From NCBI GenBank assembly GCA_029555925.1, contig JAKPQU010000251.1, forward strand, positions 1 to 26,333: a stretch of 26,333 bases of DNA, in the 5' to 3' direction. Position 1 is the stretch's first letter. Each line of letters opens with the position of its first letter. Made by a program: the position numbers and the translations under genes. Source of the stretch: Bacillota bacterium. GTDB taxonomy: Bacteria > Eremiobacterota > SpSt-956 > JAKJGF01. This document shows, piece after piece, positions 8,728-16,001 of this stretch. The notes under the pieces were generated by a model. The model was given only the letters and a program-made list of their open reading frames with translations, was not told where the DNA came from and did no database searches.

Positions 8728-8805
8728 TTTTTCTGTCCCCCCTTTGCAGGTATCGTAACTTTTTTACTTGGTACCGCATCGGGTAATTTAGTAACCATTT
8801 TATCA

Positions 8806-8946
8806 GTTTCTTCCTGACAGGCTCTTACGAAGAAAAATAATTTGCCTTATATCATTTGTTTTACAGACAATAAATTAACCCTTATTTAATTTTTAATTCT
8901 ATATAAAAAACGAATTTTTCTTCTCCAGAGCCCGCCAGGAAGAAGC
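8806..8946. repeat. Inverted-end intergenic repeat, copy 1
   Basis: 141-bp element. Its left end GTTTCTTCCTGACAGGCTCT (8806-8825) matches the reverse complement of its right end (8927-8946) at 17 of 20 positions. It shares end sequences with copies at 13760-14056 and 19348-19493, and an internal CTTATATCAT with the 19348 copy. Non-coding; could be a MITE or a structured RNA. Confidence 0.6.
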
Positions 8947-9034
8947 TTTTTATGGATACCATTTTATCTATTACGGTACTTAGTGCTGACATCGGTAAAT
9001 ACTACATGGGATAATCTGTGACTCTGTCCCCTCC

Positions 9035-9062
9035 CTTCACGCGTCACGCATTACGCGTCACG
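9035..9062. repeat. Heptamer array, four units
   Basis: Units CTTCACG, CGTCACG, CATTACG and CGTCACG, in the boundary between the 7669-8727 gene and the metal-transport cluster. Confidence 0.85.
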
Positions 9063-9133
9063 ACTATAACCGGCGGAACATATTACACCGGTTATTTGCA
9101 ATTATTTATTCTTCCTGATGAATTCATTTATGG

Positions 9134-10393
9134 TTATTGATACATACGGGGCAGGCGCTTCTTCCATGACGTAGGTATGATTTTATCAAGGGCATCATCG
9201 GCAGTAACAATACCGTGAAGCTTTCTATTATTATCTATGACAGGCACGGCAAGGAGATTGTATTTCGCAACAACCTGGGCAACTTTGTCCTGACTTTCTG
9301 TCAGCTTAACACTTACGATGCGCCTGTGCATAATATCCGATACATGAGTTCCCGGCTGGGCCAGTATAAGATCCTTGAGGGAAAATACACCTTCCAGTTT
9401 TCCTTTTTTATCTGTTACATAAACATAAAATATTGTTTCTGCTTCCTGCCATGCTTCTCTGAGTAAAGATATGGCTTTTTCAGCGGTAACATCGGGTGGC
9501 ACTGCCACAAATTCCGTTGTCATAATGCCTCCTGCCGTATCTTCATTATAGGTCAGCAATTTACGTACATCTGCAGCTTCTTCTACTTCCATCAGTTTAA
9601 GGATTTCTTTACTTCTGTTTTCCGGCAATTCTGCCAGCAGATCTGCCGCATCGTCAGGTGCCATTTCTTCAAGCACGTCTGCCACTCTTTCATCAGGCAT
9701 AGTTTCTATCAGTGTGGCCTGAAATTCTGTTTCCACCTCTTCCAGGGTATCTGCCACAGTTTTTACATCAAGCGATTCCAGCAGTTTTTTACTTTCGGCA
9801 CGGCTCAGATCACTTATTATTTCTGCCAGGTCGGCAGGATGGAGCTCGGTAATTTTATTACTCGGAACCTTGAGCCTAATAAATTCATTTCCCGGAAGTA
9901 ATTCTACATCATGCCAGGCAATAGTTCCGGGATTTAGTTCTTTACCAAAATAACCGGCAAGTTTCTGCGTTACCTTTGTTATGCCAAGACGTCTGAGAAG
10001 ACCAACACCACCTATATCTACATTGGCTACATAAAACTTTTCATTAACCTTCATTAATTCCAGATCATTTACGCATTCCAATTTTATATCATTTGCATCT
10101 ATAATCTGTCTGTCAAGGATATCTCTTGCCAGATAAAGATCCTTTTCTTCTGATTTATAAGGAATAATATCTTTTATAAAAACCTTCAGAGAACTTGATG
10201 ATGTTTTCATTTCTTCTACGTTAGAGAAAGGAATAATAATAAGATGATCCTCTGGATTTTTCATTACTATGGCAACAATTTCAGGATGCGGTATGTCGCT
10301 TCTAAATGAAGCAACCAGATCATTGAGTGTGCCTTCAATTTTTCCATTCACGTCTGTAACAGGTTTATTTATAAGGTCAGTTAAATAGAGCAT
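9134..10393 (-). CDS. PRC-barrel/MgtE_N/CBS-pair cytosolic protein
   Basis: 419-aa soluble protein. Residues ~1-75 look like a PRC-barrel (LINKPVTDVNGKIEGTLNDLV), with a second related half at ~88-165 (ILDRQIIDANDIKLECVNDLEL). Residues ~181-285 match the MgtE N-terminal superhelical domain (LHPADLAEIISDL, PDERVADVLEEMAPDDAADLL). Residues ~286-412 are two CBS motifs (AGGIMTTEFVAVPPDVTAEKA, VSDIMHRRIVSV). In MgtE channels the N and CBS domains sense Mg2+ and gate the pore; here the pore is absent. It is a paralogue of the protein at 11806 and is preceded by an NRAMP-like transporter gene. Strong AGGAGG ribosome binding site. Likely a Mg2+-responsive regulator of that transporter (inference). 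Confidence 0.85.
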   Translation of the reverse strand: MLYLTDLINKPVTDVNGKIEGTLNDLVASFRSDIPHPEIVAIVMKNPEDHLIIIPFSNVEEMKTSSSSLKVFIKDIIPYKSEEKDLYLARDILDRQIIDANDIKLECVNDLELMKVNEKFYVANVDIGGVGLLRRLGITKVTQKLAGYFGKELNPGTIAWHDVELLPGNEFIRLKVPSNKITELHPADLAEIISDLSRAESKKLLESLDVKTVADTLEEVETEFQATLIETMPDERVADVLEEMAPDDAADLLAELPENRSKEILKLMEVEEAADVRKLLTYNEDTAGGIMTTEFVAVPPDVTAEKAISLLREAWQEAETIFYVYVTDKKGKLEGVFSLKDLILAQPGTHVSDIMHRRIVSVKLTESQDKVAQVVAKYNLLAVPVIDNNRKLHGIVTADDALDKIIPTSWKKRLPRMYQ

Positions 10394-10554
10394 ATTTCAG
10401 CCTCCTATAATAAGCAATAGTGATTTTTCAGATTTTATATAATATGTTAACATAATAATACTTAAATTAAAACACTGGATAAAACTTTTTTGTTTTTCCT
10501 GTATCAAAATTTATGATATATGACGATATATATCTGGGCAACGGCTAGGAATAT

Positions 10555-11802
10555 TTATCTGATAAGTGATGATACCATAAGTATCCCTGACAGAGTAATG
10601 AGAACTATTGCTGTCCCCCAGCCTATAATATTGGCCCAGATTTTATTTGTATATTCCCCCATAATCTCTTTGTTATTTACCAGTAGCATCATGCATATAA
10701 CTACAACAGGAAGGAGCAAGCCATTTATTATCTGAGACCAGATCGTTATAGTAATAAGTGGTGCGCCGGGAATTAATATTAGTGCGGCAGCTATAATCAG
10801 TATAGATGTATAGAGTACATAAAATTGTGGAGCTTCTTCCCACGTTTTATCTATACCTGCTTCAAACCCGAAGGCTTCACATACATAAAATGCTGTGGCT
10901 ACTGGGAGAATTGTGGCAGAAAATATGGAAGCAATAAAGAGGCCAAAAGCAAAGATTTTAGCTGCCATTACCCCGGCCAGAGGTTCTAAGGCCATAGCCG
11001 CATCTGCGGCTTCATTTATATGTATATTGTGTTTATGAAGGGTTGAAGCACAGGCAACTATTATAAAAAAAGCAACTATTATCGTTGCCACACAGCCTAC
11101 AAATACATCCAGTATAGTATATTTATACTCTTCGATTTTCAGTCCCTTTTCTATTACAGCAGATTGCATATAGAACTGCATCCATGGAGCTATGGTAGTG
11201 CCTATTATTCCTATTACCATAGACATATAATCAAAATCAAATTGTATGCCAGGTTTGAGCATCGCATTACCTATTTCTGACCAGTCAGGTTTTGCCATTA
11301 CAGCAGATACTACGTAGGATAGGAGAAAAACGCTGAAAATTAAAAAAACCTTTTCTGTAAAACGATATGTCCCCTTCACTACAAGAAACCATACAGCAAT
11401 AGCTGCCAGAGGCACGGAAATATATTTGCTCACATGAAAAACATTCATACTTCCTGCTACTCCGGCAAATTCAGTCATAGTATTTCCTATATCGGCAATG
11501 AGTAAGCCTATGAAAATAAAAAATGTCACCTTTACACCGGCATTTTCTCTTATCAGGTCGGCAAGACCTTTGCCTGTAACAATCCCCATCCTGGCGTTCA
11601 TTTCCTGAATGACAAAAAGCACTATAAACGCAGGTACCATAGTCCATAAAAGGTGATAACCATAGTTCGCTCCTGCTACTGAATAGGTTGTAATCCCACC
11701 TGCATCATTATCTACACTGCCTGTTATTATACCTGGCCCCAGTATGGCCAGAAATATAAGAAGATTTCTCCATAAAGTTGTTTTTTTTGCTTTTTCCGTC
11801 AT
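10555..11802 (-). CDS. NRAMP-related divalent metal transporter, NRMT-like Mg2+ type
   Basis: 415-aa inner-membrane protein with about 11 hydrophobic segments and the LeuT-type NRAMP arrangement. GPGIITGSVDNDAGG (residues 22-36) aligns with the TM1 region; canonical DPGN becomes D33-A-G-G36. TM6 reads GTTIAPWMQF (201-210), so the canonical Met-Pro-His is Ala205-Pro-Trp. Loss of the soft Met ligand and the Asn-to-Gly change recall NRAMP-related Mg2+ transporters (NRMT) rather than Mn2+/Fe2+ MntH. This substrate call is inference from motif recall. It starts 3 bp after the end of the upstream PRC/MgtE_N/CBS gene, so they are co-transcribed; MgtE_N neighbours support magnesium. Confidence 0.8.
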   Translation of the reverse strand: MTEKAKKTTLWRNLLIFLAILGPGIITGSVDNDAGGITTYSVAGANYGYHLLWTMVPAFIVLFVIQEMNARMGIVTGKGLADLIRENAGVKVTFFIFIGLLIADIGNTMTEFAGVAGSMNVFHVSKYISVPLAAIAVWFLVVKGTYRFTEKVFLIFSVFLLSYVVSAVMAKPDWSEIGNAMLKPGIQFDFDYMSMVIGIIGTTIAPWMQFYMQSAVIEKGLKIEEYKYTILDVFVGCVATIIVAFFIIVACASTLHKHNIHINEAADAAMALEPLAGVMAAKIFAFGLFIASIFSATILPVATAFYVCEAFGFEAGIDKTWEEAPQFYVLYTSILIIAAALILIPGAPLITITIWSQIINGLLLPVVVICMMLLVNNKEIMGEYTNKIWANIIGWGTAIVLITLSGILMVSSLIR

Positions 11803-11805
11803 TGT

Positions 11806-13053
11806 TTATCCCCGCCTTCTCTTTGGTTTCAGGAGTTCATAGACAACATCATTTACTATTACTACACCTATCATAATGCCTTTCTCATCTATAACTGGAA
11901 CAGAGAGAAGGTTATATTTTGAAATCATATTAATCATAGAATTCAGATTATCTGTATCTTTTACCGATATAACCTTTTTATCCATAATGTCGGCCAGCTT
12001 CTTGTCAGGTTCTTCTATTACCAGATTTCTGAGAGATACTGCTCCACAGAGTTTTTTACTTTCATCTGTAATATAGAGATAATAAATTTTATCTTCTTCA
12101 GGTTTCAATCTTCTGAGTTCTTCTATTGTCCGGGCTACAGTAAGATTTATATCCAGATAAAATAAATCGGTAGACATAATGCTACCCACCGTATGATCGG
12201 GATATTCCATCAGCTCTTTCACTTCTTCAGAAATTTCTTTATTCATTTCATTCAGAAGTTTTTCCGCATAATCTTCTTTCAGATCATCCAGTATATCTGC
12301 TACTTCATCTGCCGGCATTTTTTCAAGAACATCTGCTGCTTTTTCTACAGACATACTGTTCAGAATACTTACCTGTACATCTGATTCAAGTTCTTCCAGA
12401 ACATCTGCCGCTCTTTCTTCATCAAGAGAGGCAAATATATGAGCCTGTGCTTTTCTGTCAAGTTCTTCAATAATGTCGGCAATATCCGATGGGTGGAGTG
12501 TGGCAAGTTTTGAATAGGATTTTGTAAGTTTAATATCTCTTTTCCCTGACATTATGGTTTGAACATTTTCCCACAGTATTAAATTACTAACAAGATCTCT
12601 GTGAAAGAATTTTAACAGAATTTTTATCGTTTTGGCACATCCGAGTCTTCTCAACAGTCCTTCCAGTCCAACATCTACTGCAATTACCATTGCTTCACCG
12701 GATTTTATTAAAACACATCCTATATCATTGACTCTTACAACTTTTCTTCCGTTTACATCTACTATTTGTTTATCTAAAATATGATGTGCCAGTTGAAAAG
12801 TATTTTCCCTGGGTATATCTTTGTCTTTTACTTCCCTGCATGAAAGCTGGTACTGCCCTTTTTCTTTTGATATATTAAATGTGGAGAAATCGATATATTT
12901 TGTGTCTTTTCCTGTTTTAACCTTTGCTGCAATAACTTTAGGTTGACCTCCGTTAATTTGAGCCACTAAATCCTGAAGTTTTCCTATATATTTGCGATCT
13001 TCTGAGAAAATTTTATTGCCCAGAATTCGGCTTAAATAAAATTTGGTTACCAT
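11806..13053 (-). CDS. PRC-barrel/MgtE_N/CBS-pair protein, first gene of metal operon
   Basis: 415-aa soluble paralogue of the 9134-10393 protein with the same order: PRC-barrel-like residues ~1-80, a second half ~88-165 (ILDKQIVDVNGRKVVRVNDIG), MgtE_N ~178-285 (LHPSDIADIIEEL, EERAADVLEELESDVQ, ADEVADILDDL), and paired CBS motifs ~285-412 (VGSIMSTDLFYLDINLTVART, LADIMDKKVISV). The MgtE_N region is rich in acidic residues, which bind Mg2+ in true MgtE. AAGGAGGATG lies just before the ATG. A 13-bp-stem hairpin (13083-13117) and a small-peptide repeat lie in the probable leader, which suggests post-transcriptional control, although no known riboswitch was recognised. Confidence 0.85.
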   Translation of the reverse strand: MVTKFYLSRILGNKIFSEDRKYIGKLQDLVAQINGGQPKVIAAKVKTGKDTKYIDFSTFNISKEKGQYQLSCREVKDKDIPRENTFQLAHHILDKQIVDVNGRKVVRVNDIGCVLIKSGEAMVIAVDVGLEGLLRRLGCAKTIKILLKFFHRDLVSNLILWENVQTIMSGKRDIKLTKSYSKLATLHPSDIADIIEELDRKAQAHIFASLDEERAADVLEELESDVQVSILNSMSVEKAADVLEKMPADEVADILDDLKEDYAEKLLNEMNKEISEEVKELMEYPDHTVGSIMSTDLFYLDINLTVARTIEELRRLKPEEDKIYYLYITDESKKLCGAVSLRNLVIEEPDKKLADIMDKKVISVKDTDNLNSMINMISKYNLLSVPVIDEKGIMIGVVIVNDVVYELLKPKRRRG

Positions 13054-13082
13054 AACACATCCTCCTTAATAGCGCTTTTTTA

Positions 13083-13117
13083 TAGAAGGATGTAATCTGG
13101 CATCTTACAACCTTCTA
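13083..13117 (-). promoter_or_regulatory. Leader hairpin before the metal operon
   Basis: TAGAAGG (13083-13089) pairs with CCTTCTA (13111-13117); the stem continues as TGTAA with TTACA after one mismatch, leaving a 9-nt loop. It ends about 18 nt before the AAGGAGG of the first operon gene. No T-run follows on the minus strand, so it is not an ordinary terminator. Confidence 0.45.
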
Positions 13118-13343
13118 CAAGATTTTGTACCGTACGGGTCCGGATCCATTTTAAAACCACTTCCTTTTTATTTAATAAAGTAAAGAAATATTGCAGATTA
13201 TGAGGAAGCTATACTTTTGCACTTTTTCATAAAACCATTGATTTTATCAGTTTCACGTATAATTATAGAACATTATAATTTCAAAGCTTTTTCTAAAATC
13301 TGCAAAAGCATAGAGGAATTTTTAATAAAAAAATCCTTAAGAA

Positions 13344-13598
13344 TTATGAAATATATATCTCTTTAATTAGAGGTTTGCTGACTGTTTTGAAATGCGCTTT
13401 TCTGTAATATTTATATGAAAACCATGAAGCCTTATGCTTTACTGTTTGATAATTTTCATATTTGGTTGTGACCACTCCGGTCATGCCTGTTAGAGGAATT
13501 TACTTTGAGGCTGACAGAGAGGCCTTTTCATTTACCACAGTAGTTAAGAAACCTCTGAAAGACATAGCTAAAGGGACGCCTTCCGCAGATTCTTCCAT
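13344..13598 (-). pseudogene. Small-peptide repeat, copy 1, two in-frame parts
   Basis: Unrecognised. ATG at 13598 opens a 32-aa frame (MEESAEGVPLAMSFRGFLTT, ending SLSASK) closed by TAA at 13502-13500. The same frame continues through IPLTG to ATG 13484 and 46 further codons (MTGVVTTKYENYQTVKHKAS, ending at TAA 13346-13344). GAGGGGG lies 7 nt before the first ATG, and a TTGACA-N16-TATAAT promoter lies upstream. A second copy at 19220-19342 keeps the MTG-VTTKYEN start with mainly codon-like differences, which argues for a coding history. It may be a 5-kDa-scale gene split by a nonsense change, two small peptides, or a structured RNA (GACCG-GAG-YGGTC can pair). Confidence 0.4.
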
Positions 13599-13647
13599 TG
13601 TGATACCCCCTCTGTTGAGAAAAATTAATCTTCTAAATTTCACCTAA

Positions 13648-13675
13648 ATTATACTCTTTAATATTCATATGTCAA
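13648..13675 (-). promoter_or_regulatory. Near-perfect sigma70-type promoter, leftward
   Basis: On the minus strand TTGACA (13675-13670), a 16-bp spacer and TATAAT (13653-13648): both boxes match the consensus fully. It would transcribe the small-peptide repeat and could read on into the metal-transport operon starting at 13053. Confidence 0.7.
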
Positions 13676-13759
13676 TTGAAAATAGAAATATTTTATAGTC
13701 AAATTGACAGGAATTTTTTGGATATTTAACGAAAAATTTTTATAAAACTATACTTTAAT

Positions 13760-14056
13760 CCTTTCCACTGCCAGGTTCTGGAGCAACGGAGTCTCCGAAG
13801 GACAAGATATATACTGTATTATAGTTAGTTTCATAACTATCCATAAATAATGACCTCGTAATGCGTAAAGCGTAATGCGTGATGCGCAGGGATTAAACCC
13901 GTCACGGGTCATGACGACTTAAATTCTAATAAGTTATGAAATACACTATAACAGCCATTTGTAAATTAAATAGAGGCAAAATAGTGGATGTCTGTAAAAA
14001 CAGGTTTTCTTTCAGGAGGATTATATATTTTTCAGAAGAGCCTGGCAGTGGAAAGG
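13760..14056. repeat. Inverted-end intergenic repeat, copy 2, split by MITE
   Basis: Perfect 16-bp inverted ends: CCTTTCCACTGCCAGG (13760-13775) and CCTGGCAGTGGAAAGG (14041-14056). Removing the MITE-like element at 13820-13950 leaves 166 bp, similar to the other two copies. Shared ends: CTGCCAGGTTCT near the left, CAGAAGAGCCTGGCAG near the right. Confidence 0.65.
13820..13950. mobile_element. MITE-like element nested in an older repeat
   Basis: 131 bp with left end TATAGTTAGTTTCATAACTA and right end, read inward, TATAGTGTATTTCATAACTT. The left half (to about 13888) is nearly identical to the copy at 5811; the right end matches the copy starting at 26199. No exact target duplication is seen (flanks ACTGTAT and ACAGCCA), so it is older or rearranged. 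Confidence 0.7.
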
Positions 14057-14212
14057 TATGGGGCGACTTTTCGGATAGGCTCTAAATACATTCTGTGAGA
14101 AGAATTTTTACTCTTTATCGCTGATGTTTTATAATGAATTAAGAGGAATTTCCTTGCTAAATAAAGAAAATACCTGTAATAGAGTTAAAATGGTTAAAGA
14201 GAGATATACATC

Positions 14213-14701
14213 ATGCCTGATTTTCACAGTGATGAACTTTATGAAGGTGATGAACATCAAAAGAGAGAATTAGCTGAAATAAGGCTTAAAGAAATTGACA
14301 GGGAGATGAAATATTTTATGGAACAAAAATCCACTCTGGATTTATTTCCTCTTATGAAAAACAGTGAATATGAGATTTATCAGAAAAAGAAAAATAATAT
14401 AGACAGAATATTTTCTTCTTTGATAACATTAAATCTTTTATTTATACCATGTGTTGCCGGAATATTTTTTCTACTCTTTCACGGTTATCCCGGTGATTTG
14501 TTGAGACATATTATGTTTACATTGATAGTATCTCTCTGTTTTCTGTCATTTTTTAGAGTAATTTCTTCTTTGCTTTTTTTAGAAATTCCACCTGAGAATG
14601 TAATTGATGAGATAAAAAGAAATGATGAACTGACCAGATTGGATTATATAGACACAAGGATACAGTCTTTAAAGGACGAAAGGGAGCAATTGAAAAAATA
14701 A
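14213..14701 (+). CDS. Unrecognised two-segment membrane protein
   Basis: 162 aa, family not recognised. A charged N-terminal stretch (residues ~1-65, many Glu/Lys, probably helical) leads to two hydrophobic segments at ~68-87 and ~97-120, then a charged C-terminal helix ending in REQLKK. Both tails should lie in the cytosol. No catalytic motif, lipobox or metal site is seen. AGAGAG about 9 nt before the ATG is a weak ribosome binding site. It is followed 69 bp later by another membrane protein gene on the same strand, so the two may be co-transcribed. Confidence 0.65.
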   Translation: MPDFHSDELYEGDEHQKRELAEIRLKEIDREMKYFMEQKSTLDLFPLMKNSEYEIYQKKKNNIDRIFSSLITLNLLFIPCVAGIFFLLFHGYPGDLLRHIMFTLIVSLCFLSFFRVISSLLFLEIPPENVIDEIKRNDELTRLDYIDTRIQSLKDEREQLKK

Positions 14702-14770
14702 AATGTTTTATGAAATATTTATAATATTTTTACGACAGATAGAGAGTCAAAGAAAAAGGAGGGAATATAA

Positions 14771-15775
14771 ATGGCAGAAAAAGAAAAATTATCAAAATTC
14801 ATCATTAAATCTGCATTGAAAGATTTACAGGATAAGAAAAGATTTACCTCTATAGAGGAACTGACAGAAAAATTAGCGGAAGAACTGACAGAAGAAGGTT
14901 ATGAAGTAAATGATGAAGACAGGAAAAAGATTAAGCTTATAGTAGATGAAGACGGTTATACGGGAAGTTTTCGTATTGACGACATTATACTTAAAAGATT
15001 GAAAAATAAAAAATACTGGCCTGTCGCTACCGTAATTATAGGAGTAATAATTTTTGTTATTACCAATATCATAGGAGCCCTTATTGAATACTGCGTACAG
15101 AAACCTTTAAGCGGAAACGAACAGGTTCCCGCTACCGTTATAGCTGCTTTTTTTCAGCTGCCGTCAAAAGTGGAGGGAACAAATCTGGACTTTAAAGTTA
15201 CTCTTCAGAATCAGTTAAAAAATGAACCTCTTAAAGATCTTGTGCTCTTTGCTTCTGCAGAAGACAATGTGACAAAAATTAATATAGATACTCTCCCTCC
15301 AAATGCCACTCCGAAACCGATTGACGGAAAGATTGACATTGCAAGTGTAAATAAAAAAGATTTCCTGTTCAGTGCCTATATCATAGGTTCCAATGTGAGT
15401 TTTCAGTCAGAACCTATCAGAATTGAAAGAGATATGAAAGTTTCCGGTGCCATGGTGGCCAGGGATATATCTACGGAACCTATGTCTTCTGTAAATGGAA
15501 TTACTGTAGCATGCAATGAGAGTTTTAATGATAAAGGTGAAAAAAAAGATAAGCCTAAAGTGGCAGAAATAGATGAAAAGGTAGGAATAGATGGAAATCC
15601 TATTTCCTTAAATTTTAAAGAAGTAAAGTCCGATAAACTGGCAGAAGATATTATAGAAAAAATAAAAGATCTTCCTCGGGATAATCCTCAATATAAGAGC
15701 AATATTCAAATTTTAAAAGCTCTTTCTATGTCAGGAAGTTTAAAAGCAAAAGATTTTATGGAGAAGAATAAGTAA
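14771..15775 (+). CDS. Unrecognised bitopic membrane protein
   Basis: 334 aa, family not recognised. Residues 1-~80 are charged and cytosolic-looking, with an EELTEKLAEELTEEGYEVND segment and DEDGYTGSFRIDDIILKRLK. One membrane segment lies at ~85-107 (VATVIIGVIIFVITNIIGAL). The remaining ~225 residues would lie outside the membrane, with beta-rich stretches such as LKDLVLFASAEDNVTKINI. AAAGGAGGG immediately upstream is a strong ribosome binding site. The 14213 gene lies just upstream and a heptamer-type hairpin lies right after the stop. Could be a sensor or a surface-anchored protein. Confidence 0.65.
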   Translation: MAEKEKLSKFIIKSALKDLQDKKRFTSIEELTEKLAEELTEEGYEVNDEDRKKIKLIVDEDGYTGSFRIDDIILKRLKNKKYWPVATVIIGVIIFVITNIIGALIEYCVQKPLSGNEQVPATVIAAFFQLPSKVEGTNLDFKVTLQNQLKNEPLKDLVLFASAEDNVTKINIDTLPPNATPKPIDGKIDIASVNKKDFLFSAYIIGSNVSFQSEPIRIERDMKVSGAMVARDISTEPMSSVNGITVACNESFNDKGEKKDKPKVAEIDEKVGIDGNPISLNFKEVKSDKLAEDIIEKIKDLPRDNPQYKSNIQILKALSMSGSLKAKDFMEKNK

Positions 15776-15777
15776 GC

Positions 15778-15845
15778 AGTGAAAGGTGAATACTGAGTGG
15801 ACGGGATAATTTCCACTTACTATTCACTATTCACTTTTCACTTTT
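15778..15845. repeat. AT-rich heptamer hairpin, possible terminator
   Basis: The left arm AGTGAAAGGTGAATACTGAG (from 15778) pairs with a right arm of tandem units TATTCAC, TATTCAC, TTTTCAC (to 15845); the right arm has one extra 7-bp unit. It starts 3 bp after the stop codon at 15775 and ends in CTTTTATAT, so it could serve as a terminator. An 18-bp stretch of the right arm recurs inverted at 19144-19161. Confidence 0.6.
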
Positions 15846-16001
15846 ATATAAAAAAGAGGATAATTTCTTAAATAATCGAATAAAACTTTTAAACTCAAGA
15901 TTATACTGTCATGCATTTTGTGACATCTATATATATTTTTATGAGATGACGCGAAATAATAGGCAAATTTATTTAAAAATATTTAAGGAGGTAATTTAAG
16001 T

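Larger units (their letters stand above)
8728..9133. other. Gene-free interval, 406 bp
   Basis: Contains an inverted-end repeat copy (8806-8946), a heptamer array (9035-9062) and an 8-bp inverted repeat (ATAACCGG 9066-9073, CCGGTTAT 9088-9095) just downstream of the gene ending at 9134. The 11-mer ACCATTTTATC occurs at 8794-8804 and 8958-8968, either side of the inverted-end repeat. No gene was seen. Confidence 0.6.
13054..14212. other. Repeat-rich gene-free interval, 1159 bp
   Basis: From left to right it holds the leader hairpin of the metal operon (13083-13117), a small-peptide repeat on the minus strand (13344-13598), a leftward promoter (13648-13675), and an inverted-end element (13760-14056) that contains a MITE-like element (13820-13950). 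The 157 bp before the gene at 14213 show no clear feature. Confidence 0.7.

Noticed and set aside
13054..13200. Known Mg2+ or Mn2+ riboswitch before the metal operon
   Set aside because: No M-box or yybP-ykoY core was recognised by eye; only a simple hairpin is visible.
13462..13647. 61-aa plus-strand frame from a TTG
   Set aside because: It is antisense to the small-peptide repeat, has no ribosome binding site, and the opposite strand has a promoter, a ribosome binding site and a conserved second copy.
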